Under the pieces are notes generated by a model. The model saw only the letters and a program-made list of their open reading frames with translations, was not told the origin of the DNA and made no database searches. The position numbers were made by a program, and so were the translations under genes. DNA of 37,135 nt from Anaerolineales bacterium (GTDB taxonomy: Bacteria; Chloroflexota; Anaerolineae; Anaerolineales; Villigracilaceae): assembly GCA_919902735.1 (NCBI GenBank), contig CAKKRM010000221.1:1-37135 (forward strand). Reading direction: 5' to 3'. Positions 1 to 7,518 of the stretch are shown one piece after another (positions within the stretch are counted from its first letter, which is position 1; each line of letters starts with the position of its first letter).

Positions 1-1
1 T

Positions 2-907
2 GGCAAATTCACAATCAGCCCGCTAGAGGGCGGCTACGGCGTGACGTTGGGCAATGCCCTGCGCCGCGTGTTGCTCTCCTCTCTGGAGGGAACGGCTATT
101 ACTTCTTTACGCTTATCGGATGTGTTGCATGAATTCAGCGACATCCCCGGCGTACGGGAAGATGTCATCCAGGTTATGTTGCAGGTTAAACAAGTCCGTA
201 TCAAGATGGATGGCGTTGACAGCGCCCGAATGCAGCTTGAAGTGCGTGGCGAGGGAACGGTCACTGCGGCGGATATTATTACCCCCGCCGAGATCGAGAT
301 CGTCAACCCCGACACATATCTCTTCACTGTAGACGGCGCCAAGACCAAGCATGATATTGAATTCGTAGTGGAGCGTGGCCGCGGCTACTCTCCAGCCAAT
401 GAACGCGCAGGGCACATGCCCATCGGCGAATTGCCGGTGGATGCGATCTTCAGTCCCGTAAAACGCGTCAATTGGGAGGTGGCTTCCGCCCGTGTGGGGC
501 AAAGCACCAACTACGATAAATTGATTTTAGAAATCTGGACAGACGGCACCATTTCCCCGGAACGCGCGCTCAGCTCCTCCGCCCGCATTCTCATCGATCA
601 CCTGCGCTATGTTGCGGGCATCAACGAAGAGATGTTGACAGTGGCAGTCGAACGCGAATCCTCCGGAAGCCGTTTGAGCAGTGAACTGGCCGAAACGCCG
701 GTGGAAGCCCTGGACCTTTCCGTGCGTGTCTTCAACTCCTTGAAACGCACCGGTATCACCACCGTTGGTGATGTGCTCGATCTCCTCGAAAAAGGCGAGA
801 CCGCGGTCATGTCCATTCGCAATTTTGGCGAGAAGAGTCTCGATGAGCTTCGCGACAAAATGCACGAGAAGGGCTTCATGAAAAATGATTCATCCTCGGA
901 GAGTTAA
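2..907 (+). CDS. rpoA: RNA polymerase alpha subunit, 5'-truncated by the window edge
   Basis: Alpha subunit of DNA-directed RNA polymerase. It dimerises to nucleate core enzyme assembly, and its C-terminal domain contacts UP elements and activators. The reading frame is open from base 2 and begins inside the N-terminal domain (GKFTISPLEGGYGVTLGNAL, then RRVLLSSLEG), so roughly 25-30 residues are missing upstream. The GTG at 41 is an internal valine, not the start. The N-terminal dimerisation domain fills about the first 225 visible residues, with RGRGY near residue 124. The alpha-CTD helix-hairpin-helix region (LDLSVRVFNSLKRTGI, then NFGEKSLDEL) ends the protein. The TAA stop lies 3 bases before rplQ, the usual tight rpoA-rplQ coupling. 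Identification is certain from sequence. Confidence 0.98.
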   Translation, partial: GKFTISPLEGGYGVTLGNALRRVLLSSLEGTAITSLRLSDVLHEFSDIPGVREDVIQVMLQVKQVRIKMDGVDSARMQLEVRGEGTVTAADIITPAEIEIVNPDTYLFTVDGAKTKHDIEFVVERGRGYSPANERAGHMPIGELPVDAIFSPVKRVNWEVASARVGQSTNYDKLILEIWTDGTISPERALSSSARILIDHLRYVAGINEEMLTVAVERESSGSRLSSELAETPVEALDLSVRVFNSLKRTGITTVGDVLDLLEKGETAVMSIRNFGEKSLDELRDKMHEKGFMKNDSSSES

Positions 908-910
908 GAG

Positions 911-1288
911 ATGCGACATTCAGTAGCAGGTTATCGATTGGGACGCACCAAGAGCGCACGTATTGCTCTGCGCCGCAACCTGATCAAACAGTTTTTTACG
1001 CACGAACGGATCCAAACCACCAAGGCCAAGGCCGCCGCGATCCGCGGTGATGCCGAACGCTTGATTACCCTTGCAAAGAACAGCGAAAGCGGCACAGCCG
1101 ATCAGAAAGTCAATGCCCGCCGCCTCGCCATTTCCAAACTGGGCGACAACCAAATCATCAAACGCCTGTTTGACGAAATTGCCCCCCGCTTTGCAACCCG
1201 TAATGGCGGCTATACCCGTGTTACCAAACTTGGACCCCGCCATGGCGATTCAGCCGAAATGGTGGTCCTTGAATTGGTAGAAGAGTAG
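911..1288 (+). CDS. rplQ: 50S ribosomal protein L17
   Basis: Large-subunit ribosomal protein L17, 125 residues, the normal bacterial core length. The N-terminus MRHSVAGYRLGRTKSARIAL is the family signature (MRH...LGR...R.AL). ERIQTTKAKAAAIR and the C-terminal GYTRVTKLGPRHGDSAEM also match L17. It starts 3 bases after the rpoA stop, so translation is probably coupled. Nothing is unusual in the protein. The 3' side runs straight into a word-type hairpin (1289-1355). Confidence 0.98.
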   Translation: MRHSVAGYRLGRTKSARIALRRNLIKQFFTHERIQTTKAKAAAIRGDAERLITLAKNSESGTADQKVNARRLAISKLGDNQIIKRLFDEIAPRFATRNGGYTRVTKLGPRHGDSAEMVVLELVEE

Positions 1289-1355
1289 TTCAGTGAACAG
1301 TGATCAGTAGACAGTGATCAGTACCCATAACTGAAAACTGATCACTGATGACTGG
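1289..1355. repeat. Word-type hairpin E1 (word CAGTGATCAGT)
   Basis: Degenerate copies of a CAGTGATCAGT-like word fill the left side, and the reverse-complement words (AACTGAAAACTGATCACTG) fill the right, so the spacer between rplQ and truA can fold on itself. The start of truA lies at the right edge. It has the same architecture as the elements at 3004, 3299, 10390, 26857 and 27387, but each uses a different word. Confidence 0.7.
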
Positions 1356-1359
1356 AACC

Positions 1360-2094
1360 ATGGCACGTTACCAGGTTATTTTTGCCTATGATGGCTCCGG
1401 GTTTACTGGCAGTCAGCGACAGGCGAACTCACGAACCGTGCAGGGCGAATTTGAAAAGGCCCTTCGCGAATTAGGCTGGTCTGATACGTCGGTCATCATG
1501 GCTGGCAGAACAGACACGGGAGTTCATGCCACAGGACAGGTGGCCGCATTCGATTTTGAATGGGCGCACGCGGCAGATAAACTGCTCAAAGCGCTCAATG
1601 CGAAGCTCCCGCCTGACCTTGCTGTAAAAGGCCTGCGCCCGGCCTCGGCAGATTTTCATCCGCGGTTTGATGCAATTTCGCGGACGTACTGCTACAAGCT
1701 GTTTTGCGAACCGATCCGCGACCCGTTGCGCGAAAGGTATGCATGGCGGGTCTGGCCATCCGTGAACGGAAATGCCCTCAAACAGAACGCAGGTATTTTC
1801 CTCGGCACACATGATTTTGCCGCCTTCGGTTCACCGACAACTCCAAAAGGGACGACGGTGCGGACGGTGGCAAAGACCGAGTGGAGAAAAATGCCGGATG
1901 GTGAGTGGCAGTTTGAAGTCCGGGCAGATGCGTTTTTATATCGTATGGTAAGAAGATTGGTATTTGTGCAGGTGTCGCTTGCGCTGGGAAAAAGCTCGGT
2001 TGAGAAAGTTCAACATGCTTTATCGAAGCAGGGAAAACTTCTCTCAGGCCTGGCTCCCTCAAACGGGCTGACACTAACAGAAGTAAATTATTGA
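1360..2094 (+). CDS. truA: tRNA pseudouridine(38-40) synthase
   Basis: Converts uridines 38-40 in the anticodon arm of many tRNAs to pseudouridine. The ATG at 1360 gives MARYQVIFAYDGSGFTGSQR, the canonical TruA start, and 244 residues, a typical length. An in-frame ATG at 1348 would add only MTGT from the preceding repeat and is less likely. The catalytic aspartate is D52 in AGRTDTGVHATGQ. The C-terminal half shows FLYRMVRRLV, the conserved TruA C-terminal motif. It sits in the classical rpoA-rplQ-truA-rplM-rpsI order and is probably co-transcribed with the ribosomal genes. Confidence 0.96.
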   Translation: MARYQVIFAYDGSGFTGSQRQANSRTVQGEFEKALRELGWSDTSVIMAGRTDTGVHATGQVAAFDFEWAHAADKLLKALNAKLPPDLAVKGLRPASADFHPRFDAISRTYCYKLFCEPIRDPLRERYAWRVWPSVNGNALKQNAGIFLGTHDFAAFGSPTTPKGTTVRTVAKTEWRKMPDGEWQFEVRADAFLYRMVRRLVFVQVSLALGKSSVEKVQHALSKQGKLLSGLAPSNGLTLTEVNY

Positions 2095-2131
2095 TCATTT
2101 GAAATGATATTAAGGAAACGGAGAGACGAAA

Positions 2132-2575
2132 GTGCAACAGAAGACGTACTATCCGAAAGCCGCTGAAATTCAGCGCAACTGGGTTTTAGTCAATGCAGAA
2201 GGGCAGACCCTCGGCCGTTTGGCCGCGCGCGTTGCGCGTGTACTGCTTGGAAAGCACAAGCCTACCTTCACGCCCGGCGTGGAGATGGGTGATTTTGTGG
2301 TGGTGGTCAACACCGAACTGGTAACAGTGACCGGTACGAAGACCCACTCCAAACTTGAATCGAAGATCTACTATAGCCATTCGGGGTATCCCGGCGGGTT
2401 GAAGAGCATCTCTCTTCGCGACCAACTTGCCACACATCCCGACCGCGCTTTGCGCGATGCAGTGTGGGGTATGCTCCCGCACAACCGCATGGGACGCTCT
2501 GTGCTCAAGCGCTTGAAGATTTATGCTGGTCCCGATCATCCCCATGCGGTGCAAAATCCGCAAGTTTTGGAATAA
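2132..2575 (+). CDS. rplM: 50S ribosomal protein L13
   Basis: Large-subunit ribosomal protein L13, 147 residues. It starts at GTG 2132, behind a purine-rich AAGGAAACGGAGAG stretch. Signature segments visible: [42 protein letters not shown] and [21 protein letters not shown]. The rplM-rpsI pairing (13-base gap) is conserved in nearly all bacteria. No anomaly. Confidence 0.98.
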   Translation: MQQKTYYPKAAEIQRNWVLVNAEGQTLGRLAARVARVLLGKHKPTFTPGVEMGDFVVVVNTELVTVTGTKTHSKLESKIYYSHSGYPGGLKSISLRDQLATHPDRALRDAVWGMLPHNRMGRSVLKRLKIYAGPDHPHAVQNPQVLE

Positions 2576-2588
2576 GAGGTAAGTGAAT

Positions 2589-2981
2589 ATGGCTCAATAT
2601 TATGAAGGCATTGGCCGCCGCAAGGAAAGCACCGCCCGTGTGCGCCTTATGACGGGCTCCGGCAAGATGGTCGTCAACGAAAAAGACGGCGCGGTTTATT
2701 TCCCCCGCATGGGCGATCTCGATGACATTCTGCGCCCATTCAGCGCAGTCGGCCAGGAAGCAACCAAATATGATGTGTCCGTTATCGTCAGCGGCGGCGG
2801 CACCACCGGCCAGACCGAAGCGGTGCGCCTCGGCGTTGCCCGCGCGCTCCAGATCATCAACGCAGACTGGACATCCGCCCTCCGCAAAAAGGGCTTGCTC
2901 ACCCGCGACGCCCGCGTGAAGGAACGCAAAAAGCCAGGTCTCAAGAAAGCCCGCAAGGCTCCGACCTACACCAAGCGCTAG
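2589..2981 (+). CDS. rpsI: 30S ribosomal protein S9
   Basis: Small-subunit ribosomal protein S9. The ATG at 2589 gives 130 residues (MAQYYEGIGRRKESTARVRL). The AAGAGGT purine tract ends at 2580, 8 bases before this ATG. The alternative GTG at 2583 would sit almost on the ribosome binding site. The C-terminus ends in KKARKAPTYTKR, the invariant basic S9 tail that reaches toward the P-site tRNA. Last gene of the ribosomal cluster here; a perfect-looking hairpin follows. Confidence 0.97.
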   Translation: MAQYYEGIGRRKESTARVRLMTGSGKMVVNEKDGAVYFPRMGDLDDILRPFSAVGQEATKYDVSVIVSGGGTTGQTEAVRLGVARALQIINADWTSALRKKGLLTRDARVKERKKPGLKKARKAPTYTKR

Positions 2982-3003
2982 TTCTTTCTTTGCAGGTCAT
3001 TAG

Positions 3004-3058
3004 GTAATCCGTAATGCGTACTCCGTAAATTATTTACGAGTTACGAGTTACGGATTAC
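3004..3058. repeat. Word-type hairpin E2 (word GTAATCCGTAAT)
   Basis: A left arm of 26 bases (3004-3029) is the imperfect reverse complement of the right arm (3033-3058), with a 3-base loop. Each arm is built from degenerate GTAATCCGTAA / TACGAGTTACGG words. It lies between rpsI and mazG and may slow or end ribosomal operon transcription, although it lacks a clean T-run. Confidence 0.75.
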
Positions 3059-3080
3059 GTATTTAACAACGGAGACAGTT

Positions 3081-4175
3081 ATGGACTTTACTCTTGTCAC
3101 GTCCACATTTGAGACGCTGCGCCTCACTCCGCCCTCGAAATTGACCCTGCTCGAAGCGCAGGAGTTTTCATCCGCGCATTTTCCTCCCACCCCGCCTGAT
3201 GTGGACACGTTGATTCTCGGCGTTGATTCGCGCGAGCTGGCTTTGCAGGTGAAGAAGGTTTTACTTGCGGTTTATCCGAAAGAGCATGAGGTGAGATGGG
3301 TTGAAGGTTACAGGTTACAAGTTGAAAGTCTCGGAGATTTTCAACCTGCAACCTGCAACTTTCAACCTGCAACCTGCCTGTATATCCCATCGCTGGGGGA
3401 GGGGACATCCTTTGAAGCATTCGCTGAGATCGTGGCTCACCTCCGCGCCCCGGAGGACGGCTGCCCGTGGGACAAGGAGCAAACCCATCAAACGCTGCGC
3501 AAACACCTGCTCGAAGAATCCTACGAAGCGCTTGCCGCCATTGACGCAAATGACACGGCTGGAATGCGCGAAGAATTTGGTGATCTTTTGCTGCAAATTG
3601 TGTTGAACGCCCAGATCGCCAGCGAGACAAAAGATTTTTCGATGCGCGAGATCGTCAAAAGCATTTACGACAAAATCGTCCGCCGCCACCCGCACGTGTT
3701 TGGAGACCTCAAACTCGATGATGTGAACGGCGTTTTGCAAAATTGGGAGAAGTTGAAGGAAAAAGAAAGAGGCGGAAAAAAAGAAGAAAAAGGATTATTG
3801 GATGGCGTTCCCTCGATTCTTCCCGCTTTGAATCAAGCCCAGGAATACCAGGACCGCGCCGCCCGCGTGGGTTTTGACTGGCCCGAGATCGAAGGCGTGC
3901 TGGATAAAATCCGCGAGGAGATCGAAGAGATCAAAAAGGCGCAAAACCTCGAAGAAGTGACCGCCGAATTGGGCGACCTGTTCTTCGTGCTGGTCAACCT
4001 CGCCCGCTGGCGCAAAGTGGATGCAGAGTCTGCATTGCGGGAAGCCAATTTGAAGTTCAAGAAGCGTTTCGCGCACGTGGAGAAAGGCGCAAAAGCGCAG
4101 GGGCGCAATTTATCCGATATGACTTTGGAAGAGATGGACGTTCTCTGGAATGAAGCCAAGAAGTTGGGGATGTAA
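3081..4175 (+). CDS. mazG: MazG nucleoside triphosphate pyrophosphohydrolase with an N-terminal methylase remnant
   Basis: All-alpha NTP pyrophosphohydrolase that hydrolyses NTPs/dNTPs to NMP and PPi, a house-cleaning function. Two MazG repeats are visible. The first runs from about residue 111 (CPWDKEQTHQTL, then LLEESYEAL and EEFGDLLLQ, the EExxE/ExxD metal-binding motif). The second is near residue 275 (EEIEEIKKAQ, ELGDLFFVLVN). Residues 1-72 resemble only the C-terminal half of the tetrapyrrole methylase domain found fused to MazG in YabN-like proteins; its SAM-binding N-terminal half is absent. Between remnant and MazG, residues about 73-100 are encoded by a word-type hairpin repeat, giving the repetitive FQPATCNFQPATC. 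The MazG part should be active; the remnant is probably not a methylase. ATG preceded by GGAGA. Confidence 0.9.
   Translation: MDFTLVTSTFETLRLTPPSKLTLLEAQEFSSAHFPPTPPDVDTLILGVDSRELALQVKKVLLAVYPKEHEVRWVEGYRLQVESLGDFQPATCNFQPATCLYIPSLGEGTSFEAFAEIVAHLRAPEDGCPWDKEQTHQTLRKHLLEESYEALAAIDANDTAGMREEFGDLLLQIVLNAQIASETKDFSMREIVKSIYDKIVRRHPHVFGDLKLDDVNGVLQNWEKLKEKERGGKKEEKGLLDGVPSILPALNQAQEYQDRAARVGFDWPEIEGVLDKIREEIEEIKKAQNLEEVTAELGDLFFVLVNLARWRKVDAESALREANLKFKKRFAHVEKGAKAQGRNLSDMTLEEMDVLWNEAKKLGM
3299..3379. repeat. Word-type hairpin E3 inside mazG
   Basis: In-frame repeat. The left side carries GGTTACAGGTTACAAGTTGA words and the right side several AACCTGCAACCTGCAACTTT words, i.e. reverse complements. 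The total of 81 bases is a multiple of three and contains no stop in the mazG frame. Confidence 0.75.
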
Positions 4176-4226
4176 TAGACAGTGGGCCAGAGATGATGGA
4201 CCGCGGCTTGTCGTCTGTTGAACAAC

Positions 4227-4278
4227 CGTCCCGAAGGTTTAAAGAACCGCCAAAGCCTTCGAGAAAACCTTCGGGACG
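4227..4278. repeat. GTCCCGAAGG palindrome A1
   Basis: 52-base element with perfect 14-base terminal inverted repeats, CGTCCCGAAGGTTT and AAACCTTCGGGACG. It lies between mazG and the prenyltransferase. Same core as at 9779, 11096, 13441, 14551, 25210 and 37099. Confidence 0.85.
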
Positions 4279-4335
4279 TTCTTTCCCTCAACTCCTTTGA
4301 AACGCACCCGATTAAGCTACTTCACAAAACGGTTG

Positions 4336-4341
4336 TATAAT
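4336..4341 (+). promoter_or_regulatory. Candidate -10 box for the prenyltransferase gene
   Basis: A perfect TATAAT 59 bases before the ATG at 4401. No convincing -35 hexamer is found at 16-18 bases, so this is only a candidate. Confidence 0.4.
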
Positions 4342-4400
4342 TTTTTTGAACGATTATGCAGTTCAAGCCGCCATATTTTTTTACTCAAGGAGAAAGTATT

Positions 4401-5435
4401 ATGAATATCAATTTTGCCATGTGGCGCAAAGCCTCGTGGCAGCTTATCAAGATGGACGACAAAAAAGAGTGGGACGCGCTCGATGTCGTTTCCAAATGGT
4501 TGATCGCCACCCGTTCCGCGGTGACTTTGGTCACCGTTTATTCCTGCGTGATCGCGGGCATCCTTGCCGCCCGTGACGGACATTTTTCGTGGTTGCCCTT
4601 CCTTATCGTCACCTTTGGCCTGTTCATCGCGCACGGCACGAACAACATCCTCAACGACTACACCGACTTCACTCGCGGCGTGGACAATGATAACTACTTC
4701 CGCACCCAGTACGGCGTGCATCCCCTCGTCCAAAAATTCTGGGATACCTCCACCTCGCTCCGCTGGTTCACTGTCAGTGGCGCGCTCGCTACATTAGCTG
4801 GCGTGTATGCGTTGTTTTACACAAATTTTTCGGCAACCACCATTGGCTTGTTTGCTTTCGGCGCGGTCGTTCTGCTTGCCTACACCTATCCCTTCAAATA
4901 TTGGGGGCTGGGCGAATTCGCCATCTTTCTGATCTGGGGGCCGATCATGATCGCGGGCGTATACTTCGTGCTTACCGATCTCTGGAATTGGAACGTGGTC
5001 ATTGCGGGCATCCCGTTTGGATTGAGCGTTGCCAGCATCAACATCGCCAAGCATATCGACAAGCATGATGACGACAAAGCCAAAGGCGTTGGCACATTCC
5101 CCGTCCGCGTGGGGCAGGCCGCCGCCCGCCGCGTGGATCAGGCCGCCATCGCGCTGATTTATGTTGTGATTGCCTACCTCGTGTTCGTGCCGCGCTATTT
5201 CACCCCCGCCATGCTCATCGTTTTCCTTGCGTACAAGGAAGCCCTCATGGTTTTGAAGGTCTTGAACAATCCCCGCCCCGCGCAGCCCCCCGAAGGCTGG
5301 CCCGTCTGGCCTGTGTGGTTCTCTGGCTTTGCCTTCCAGCACAATCGCAGGTTTGGCGGTTTCCTCATCCTCGGCCTCATCGTGGATGCGTTGCTGCGCA
5401 CTTTCCTGCCGCAGTTCTGGCCTGGGCTTTTTTAA
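4401..5435 (+). CDS. UbiA-family prenyltransferase
   Basis: Integral membrane prenyltransferase of the UbiA superfamily, which transfers an isoprenoid diphosphate to an acceptor such as an aromatic ring (menaquinone, chlorophyll or heme-type pathways). 344 residues from the ATG at 4401, preceded by AAGGAG at 4387-4392. The first Asp-rich motif is NDYTDFTRGVD and the second DKHDDDKAKGVGTF, both needed for Mg2+-diphosphate binding. About eight hydrophobic segments follow the family pattern. It is most reminiscent of MenA-type 1,4-dihydroxy-2-naphthoate polyprenyltransferases, but no men genes are nearby, so the acceptor is unresolved. Its stop overlaps the stop of the convergent gene, and a terminator hairpin for it lies inside that gene. 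Confidence 0.85.
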   Translation: MNINFAMWRKASWQLIKMDDKKEWDALDVVSKWLIATRSAVTLVTVYSCVIAGILAARDGHFSWLPFLIVTFGLFIAHGTNNILNDYTDFTRGVDNDNYFRTQYGVHPLVQKFWDTSTSLRWFTVSGALATLAGVYALFYTNFSATTIGLFAFGAVVLLAYTYPFKYWGLGEFAIFLIWGPIMIAGVYFVLTDLWNWNVVIAGIPFGLSVASINIAKHIDKHDDDKAKGVGTFPVRVGQAAARRVDQAAIALIYVVIAYLVFVPRYFTPAMLIVFLAYKEALMVLKVLNNPRPAQPPEGWPVWPVWFSGFAFQHNRRFGGFLILGLIVDALLRTFLPQFWPGLF

Positions 5436-6208
5436 ACCAAACTCAAATCAGAGATTTCCAACCATGCGGGTTCGGGGGTTTCCAAAACCCCGAACCCGAT
5501 TTTTCCATCCGCGGGAAAAGCCGCAAATTGATTATCGATCCAGATGACCAGCCCCAGCGGCGGATTCGGACTTACAGGCGACTCGAACACGAGCGCATCA
5601 TCCACATACCAGGCCACGCGCTTCTCGCTCCACTCGAGCCTGTATCTGTTCCATTGAGTTGGATCCACTCTGGAGTCGGTCAGCTTGCTGGTGGAGTTGC
5701 GGACGCGAGTTTCTGCATTCGATAATTCCACTGAATCTTCCTCAATTATTTTCCCCAATAAATTTCTTGTTTGTTTTCTTGAAAATGGAAGCGCCAACCC
5801 CGCAGGAATCAAAAGTGGATGAAACCTTGACGAGCGGAACGATTGCGCTAAAAATCCCTGTGCGGGTTTATCGTCTGTGAATGAAAGATAATTCTGCTGT
5901 GATGCGCCGAAAAACCATGCGGCGTTCGGCAGAGTTGGTAATTGCCAGCGTCTCCCCCCAAACCCAAGCGACATTCCAAAAGGATCGTTCCACAGTCCGA
6001 AGCCCCATGTTCCGGGCAGGGAACTGCTCGAGGTTTTTGCACGCAGGCTGAGGCTTAGAGAATGATGCGGAAAATTCCCGCGTGAGAGTCCGAAATAGTC
6101 ATCGATCTGGGCAAAGCGGTAGCTGGAGGAATCTCCCGCTGGTATCTTCAGAAGGTATCCATTTGCGGTTTTTTCAATGCTTGCATTTGGCGTTGTTCTT
6201 GATTTCAT
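5432..6208 (-). CDS. Hypothetical protein, concanavalin-like beta-sandwich predicted
   Basis: 258 residues, family not firmly recognised. The C-terminal third contains WNRYRLEWSEKRVAWYVDDA followed by LGLVIWIDNQF, which resembles the strand pattern of concanavalin A-like / glycoside hydrolase family 16 folds (YRLEW...WYVDG). The GH16 catalytic ExDxxE signature is not visible, so a binding or structural role is more likely than hydrolysis. No signal peptide or membrane segment is seen. Its start lies 17 bases downstream of the EamA transporter stop, so the two are probably co-transcribed. The last codons overlap the convergent prenyltransferase stop (5432-5435) and encode the hairpin that can terminate that gene. 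Function unknown. Confidence 0.75.
   Translation of the reverse strand: MKSRTTPNASIEKTANGYLLKIPAGDSSSYRFAQIDDYFGLSRGNFPHHSLSLSLRAKTSSSSLPGTWGFGLWNDPFGMSLGFGGRRWQLPTLPNAAWFFGASQQNYLSFTDDKPAQGFLAQSFRSSRFHPLLIPAGLALPFSRKQTRNLLGKIIEEDSVELSNAETRVRNSTSKLTDSRVDPTQWNRYRLEWSEKRVAWYVDDALVFESPVSPNPPLGLVIWIDNQFAAFPADGKIGFGVLETPEPAWLEISDLSLV
5467..5504 (+). terminator. Intrinsic terminator for the prenyltransferase gene, inside the antisense CDS
   Basis: Stem CGGGTTCGGGG / CCCCGAACCCG (5467-5477 with 5488-5498), about 10-base loop, followed on the plus strand by ATTTTT. It is placed 32 bases after the prenyltransferase stop and within the coding sequence of the convergent gene. Confidence 0.75.
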
Positions 6209-6225
6209 CCTTCATCCTTCCTACT

Positions 6226-7107
6226 TTATCCTTGCCTATTTACCAGCCAGATGCCGAATAGGATGACCGCGCCGCCGAGGATGGCGGGCAGTGTGATTTG
6301 TTCCTTGAGCACGATGGCGGCGACGATCATGCTCGCGGGCGGTTCGATGAAAAGAAACGCGCCGGTTTGCGCGGCAGGCAGTTGGGCGAGCGCGTCGAAC
6401 CAGGCGATGTAGGCGAAGCCCGTGGTGAAGATGCCGAGGAAGATCATTGCCCACCAGCCGCGCGAATCGAGTTGGGCGATTTCGGCCATTTTGCCCTGCG
6501 CGAAAAAGGCAATGGAAATGATGAGCCAGCCGATGGTCATGACCCAAAACGTGAGGCGCGTGGACGGGTGCGTTTTCAACCCGTGCCGCGAGATGATGGA
6601 AAATACCGCCCAGTTGACTGCGCTGATGAGGATGAGAAAATCGCCAGCCGTGCCGAACCTGCCGATGTTGGCGAAATTCCCCTTGCTGACCACGACCAGC
6701 ACGCCAAGCATGGCAAGTACGATGCCTGACGATTGCAGAAGATTTAATTTTTCCTTCAGAACCAGCCAGGCGAGGATGGCGATAAACGCTGGGGATGTGG
6801 CGACGATCCATGCGGTGGTGGTGGCCTGCGCGGTTTGCAGCCCGTTGGATTGCAGCCACTGGTGGAAGGAAATTCCCAGAAAGCCAAGCAGGGTGAAGTA
6901 CAGCCATTCGCTGCCTTTGGGAAATGCAAATTGTTTCCGCACGGCAACCGCCGCGAACAGGATGGGAATGCCCATCGCGAAGCGAATCCATACCACGGCG
7001 ATGGGGGAGATTTGCCCGACGGCGATCTTTGTGGCAATGAACGATGCGCCCCAGACCACAACGGCAAAGAGCGCTTCGAGATAGGGAAGGAGTTTTGGTT
7101 TGGACAT
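6226..7107 (-). CDS. EamA/DMT-superfamily transporter
   Basis: Ten-helix drug/metabolite exporter of the DMT superfamily with two EamA repeats, 293 residues. The first repeat begins LEALFAVVVWGASFIATKIA and the second near residue 150 (GDFLILISAVNWAVFSIISR). The conserved tail FIEPPASMIVAAIVLKEQIT is the usual EamA end. The substrate cannot be predicted. A TATAAT box ends 7 bases before the ATG, implying a leaderless or almost leaderless transcript. The gene is followed after 17 bases by the unknown protein at 5432-6208. Confidence 0.9.
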   Translation of the reverse strand: MSKPKLLPYLEALFAVVVWGASFIATKIAVGQISPIAVVWIRFAMGIPILFAAVAVRKQFAFPKGSEWLYFTLLGFLGISFHQWLQSNGLQTAQATTTAWIVATSPAFIAILAWLVLKEKLNLLQSSGIVLAMLGVLVVVSKGNFANIGRFGTAGDFLILISAVNWAVFSIISRHGLKTHPSTRLTFWVMTIGWLIISIAFFAQGKMAEIAQLDSRGWWAMIFLGIFTTGFAYIAWFDALAQLPAAQTGAFLFIEPPASMIVAAIVLKEQITLPAILGGAVILFGIWLVNRQG

Positions 7108-7114
7108 GGCAGGG

Positions 7115-7120
7115 ATTATA
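7115..7120 (-). promoter_or_regulatory. -10 box giving a probable leaderless eamA mRNA
   Basis: TATAAT on the minus strand with exactly 7 bases between it and the ATG of the EamA gene, and no Shine-Dalgarno sequence. The same spacing occurs before uridine kinase (11831-11836). Confidence 0.6.
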
Positions 7121-7221
7121 ACAATTTACGATTTATGATGGCGATGATGGTTTCTCTAACATCGTTCGATCTTTATGACACAGCGGCCTTCACCAGCGGA
7201 CTCTCTCACACAAACTATGTT

Positions 7222-7377
7222 GGCTCATGTGTAAAGAGTGTGCAGGCTGAATGTTCGGCGCTTTCAAAGAGCAAAAAACTTAACGCGAATTTTCCGAATG
7301 AGGCGAATGACGCGAAAAAATTCGCATCATTCGCGTTAAAAGGTTTTGATCTATTGCACAGAGTCTACACATGAGCC
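7222..7377. repeat. Long imperfect inverted repeat framing a GCGAATGA palindrome
   Basis: Arms 7222-7243 (GGCTCATGTGTAAAGAG...) and 7356-7377 are imperfect reverse complements of about 22 bases. Inside lies a second palindrome (7280-7339), TTAACGCGAAT...ATTCGCGTTAA, with the degenerate GCGAATGA word. The 411-base gap 7108-7518 contains this element, the terminator at 7474-7507 and no gene. Confidence 0.65.
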
Positions 7378-7465
7378 ACTATGTTTTGCTGGCGAGTAGT
7401 ATAACGCCTTCACCCAGTCGATCTGCCTTCGCGCCCGCTATGCCTGTCAATAACCAAAACATGGA

Positions 7466-7507
7466 AAATAAAAAAAACAGCCCACAAGTTTCGCTGTGGG
7501 CTGTTTT
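7466..7507 (-). terminator. Intrinsic terminator of the CBS-ACT gene
   Basis: A 13-bp stem AAAACAGCCCACA / TGTGGGCTGTTTT (7474-7507) with an 8-base loop, followed on the minus strand by a run of T, 12 bases past the stop codon. Confidence 0.9.
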
Positions 7508-7518
7508 GTATGGTGAGA

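Noticed and set aside
3004-3058. Strong intrinsic terminator for the ribosomal operon
   Set aside because: The stem is imperfect and AT-rich and no T-run follows, so it is listed as a word-type hairpin only.
6298-7374. Open frames on the plus strand opposite EamA (143, 220 and 179 codons)
   Set aside because: Antisense shadows of a clear membrane transporter; no family resemblance or ribosome binding site.
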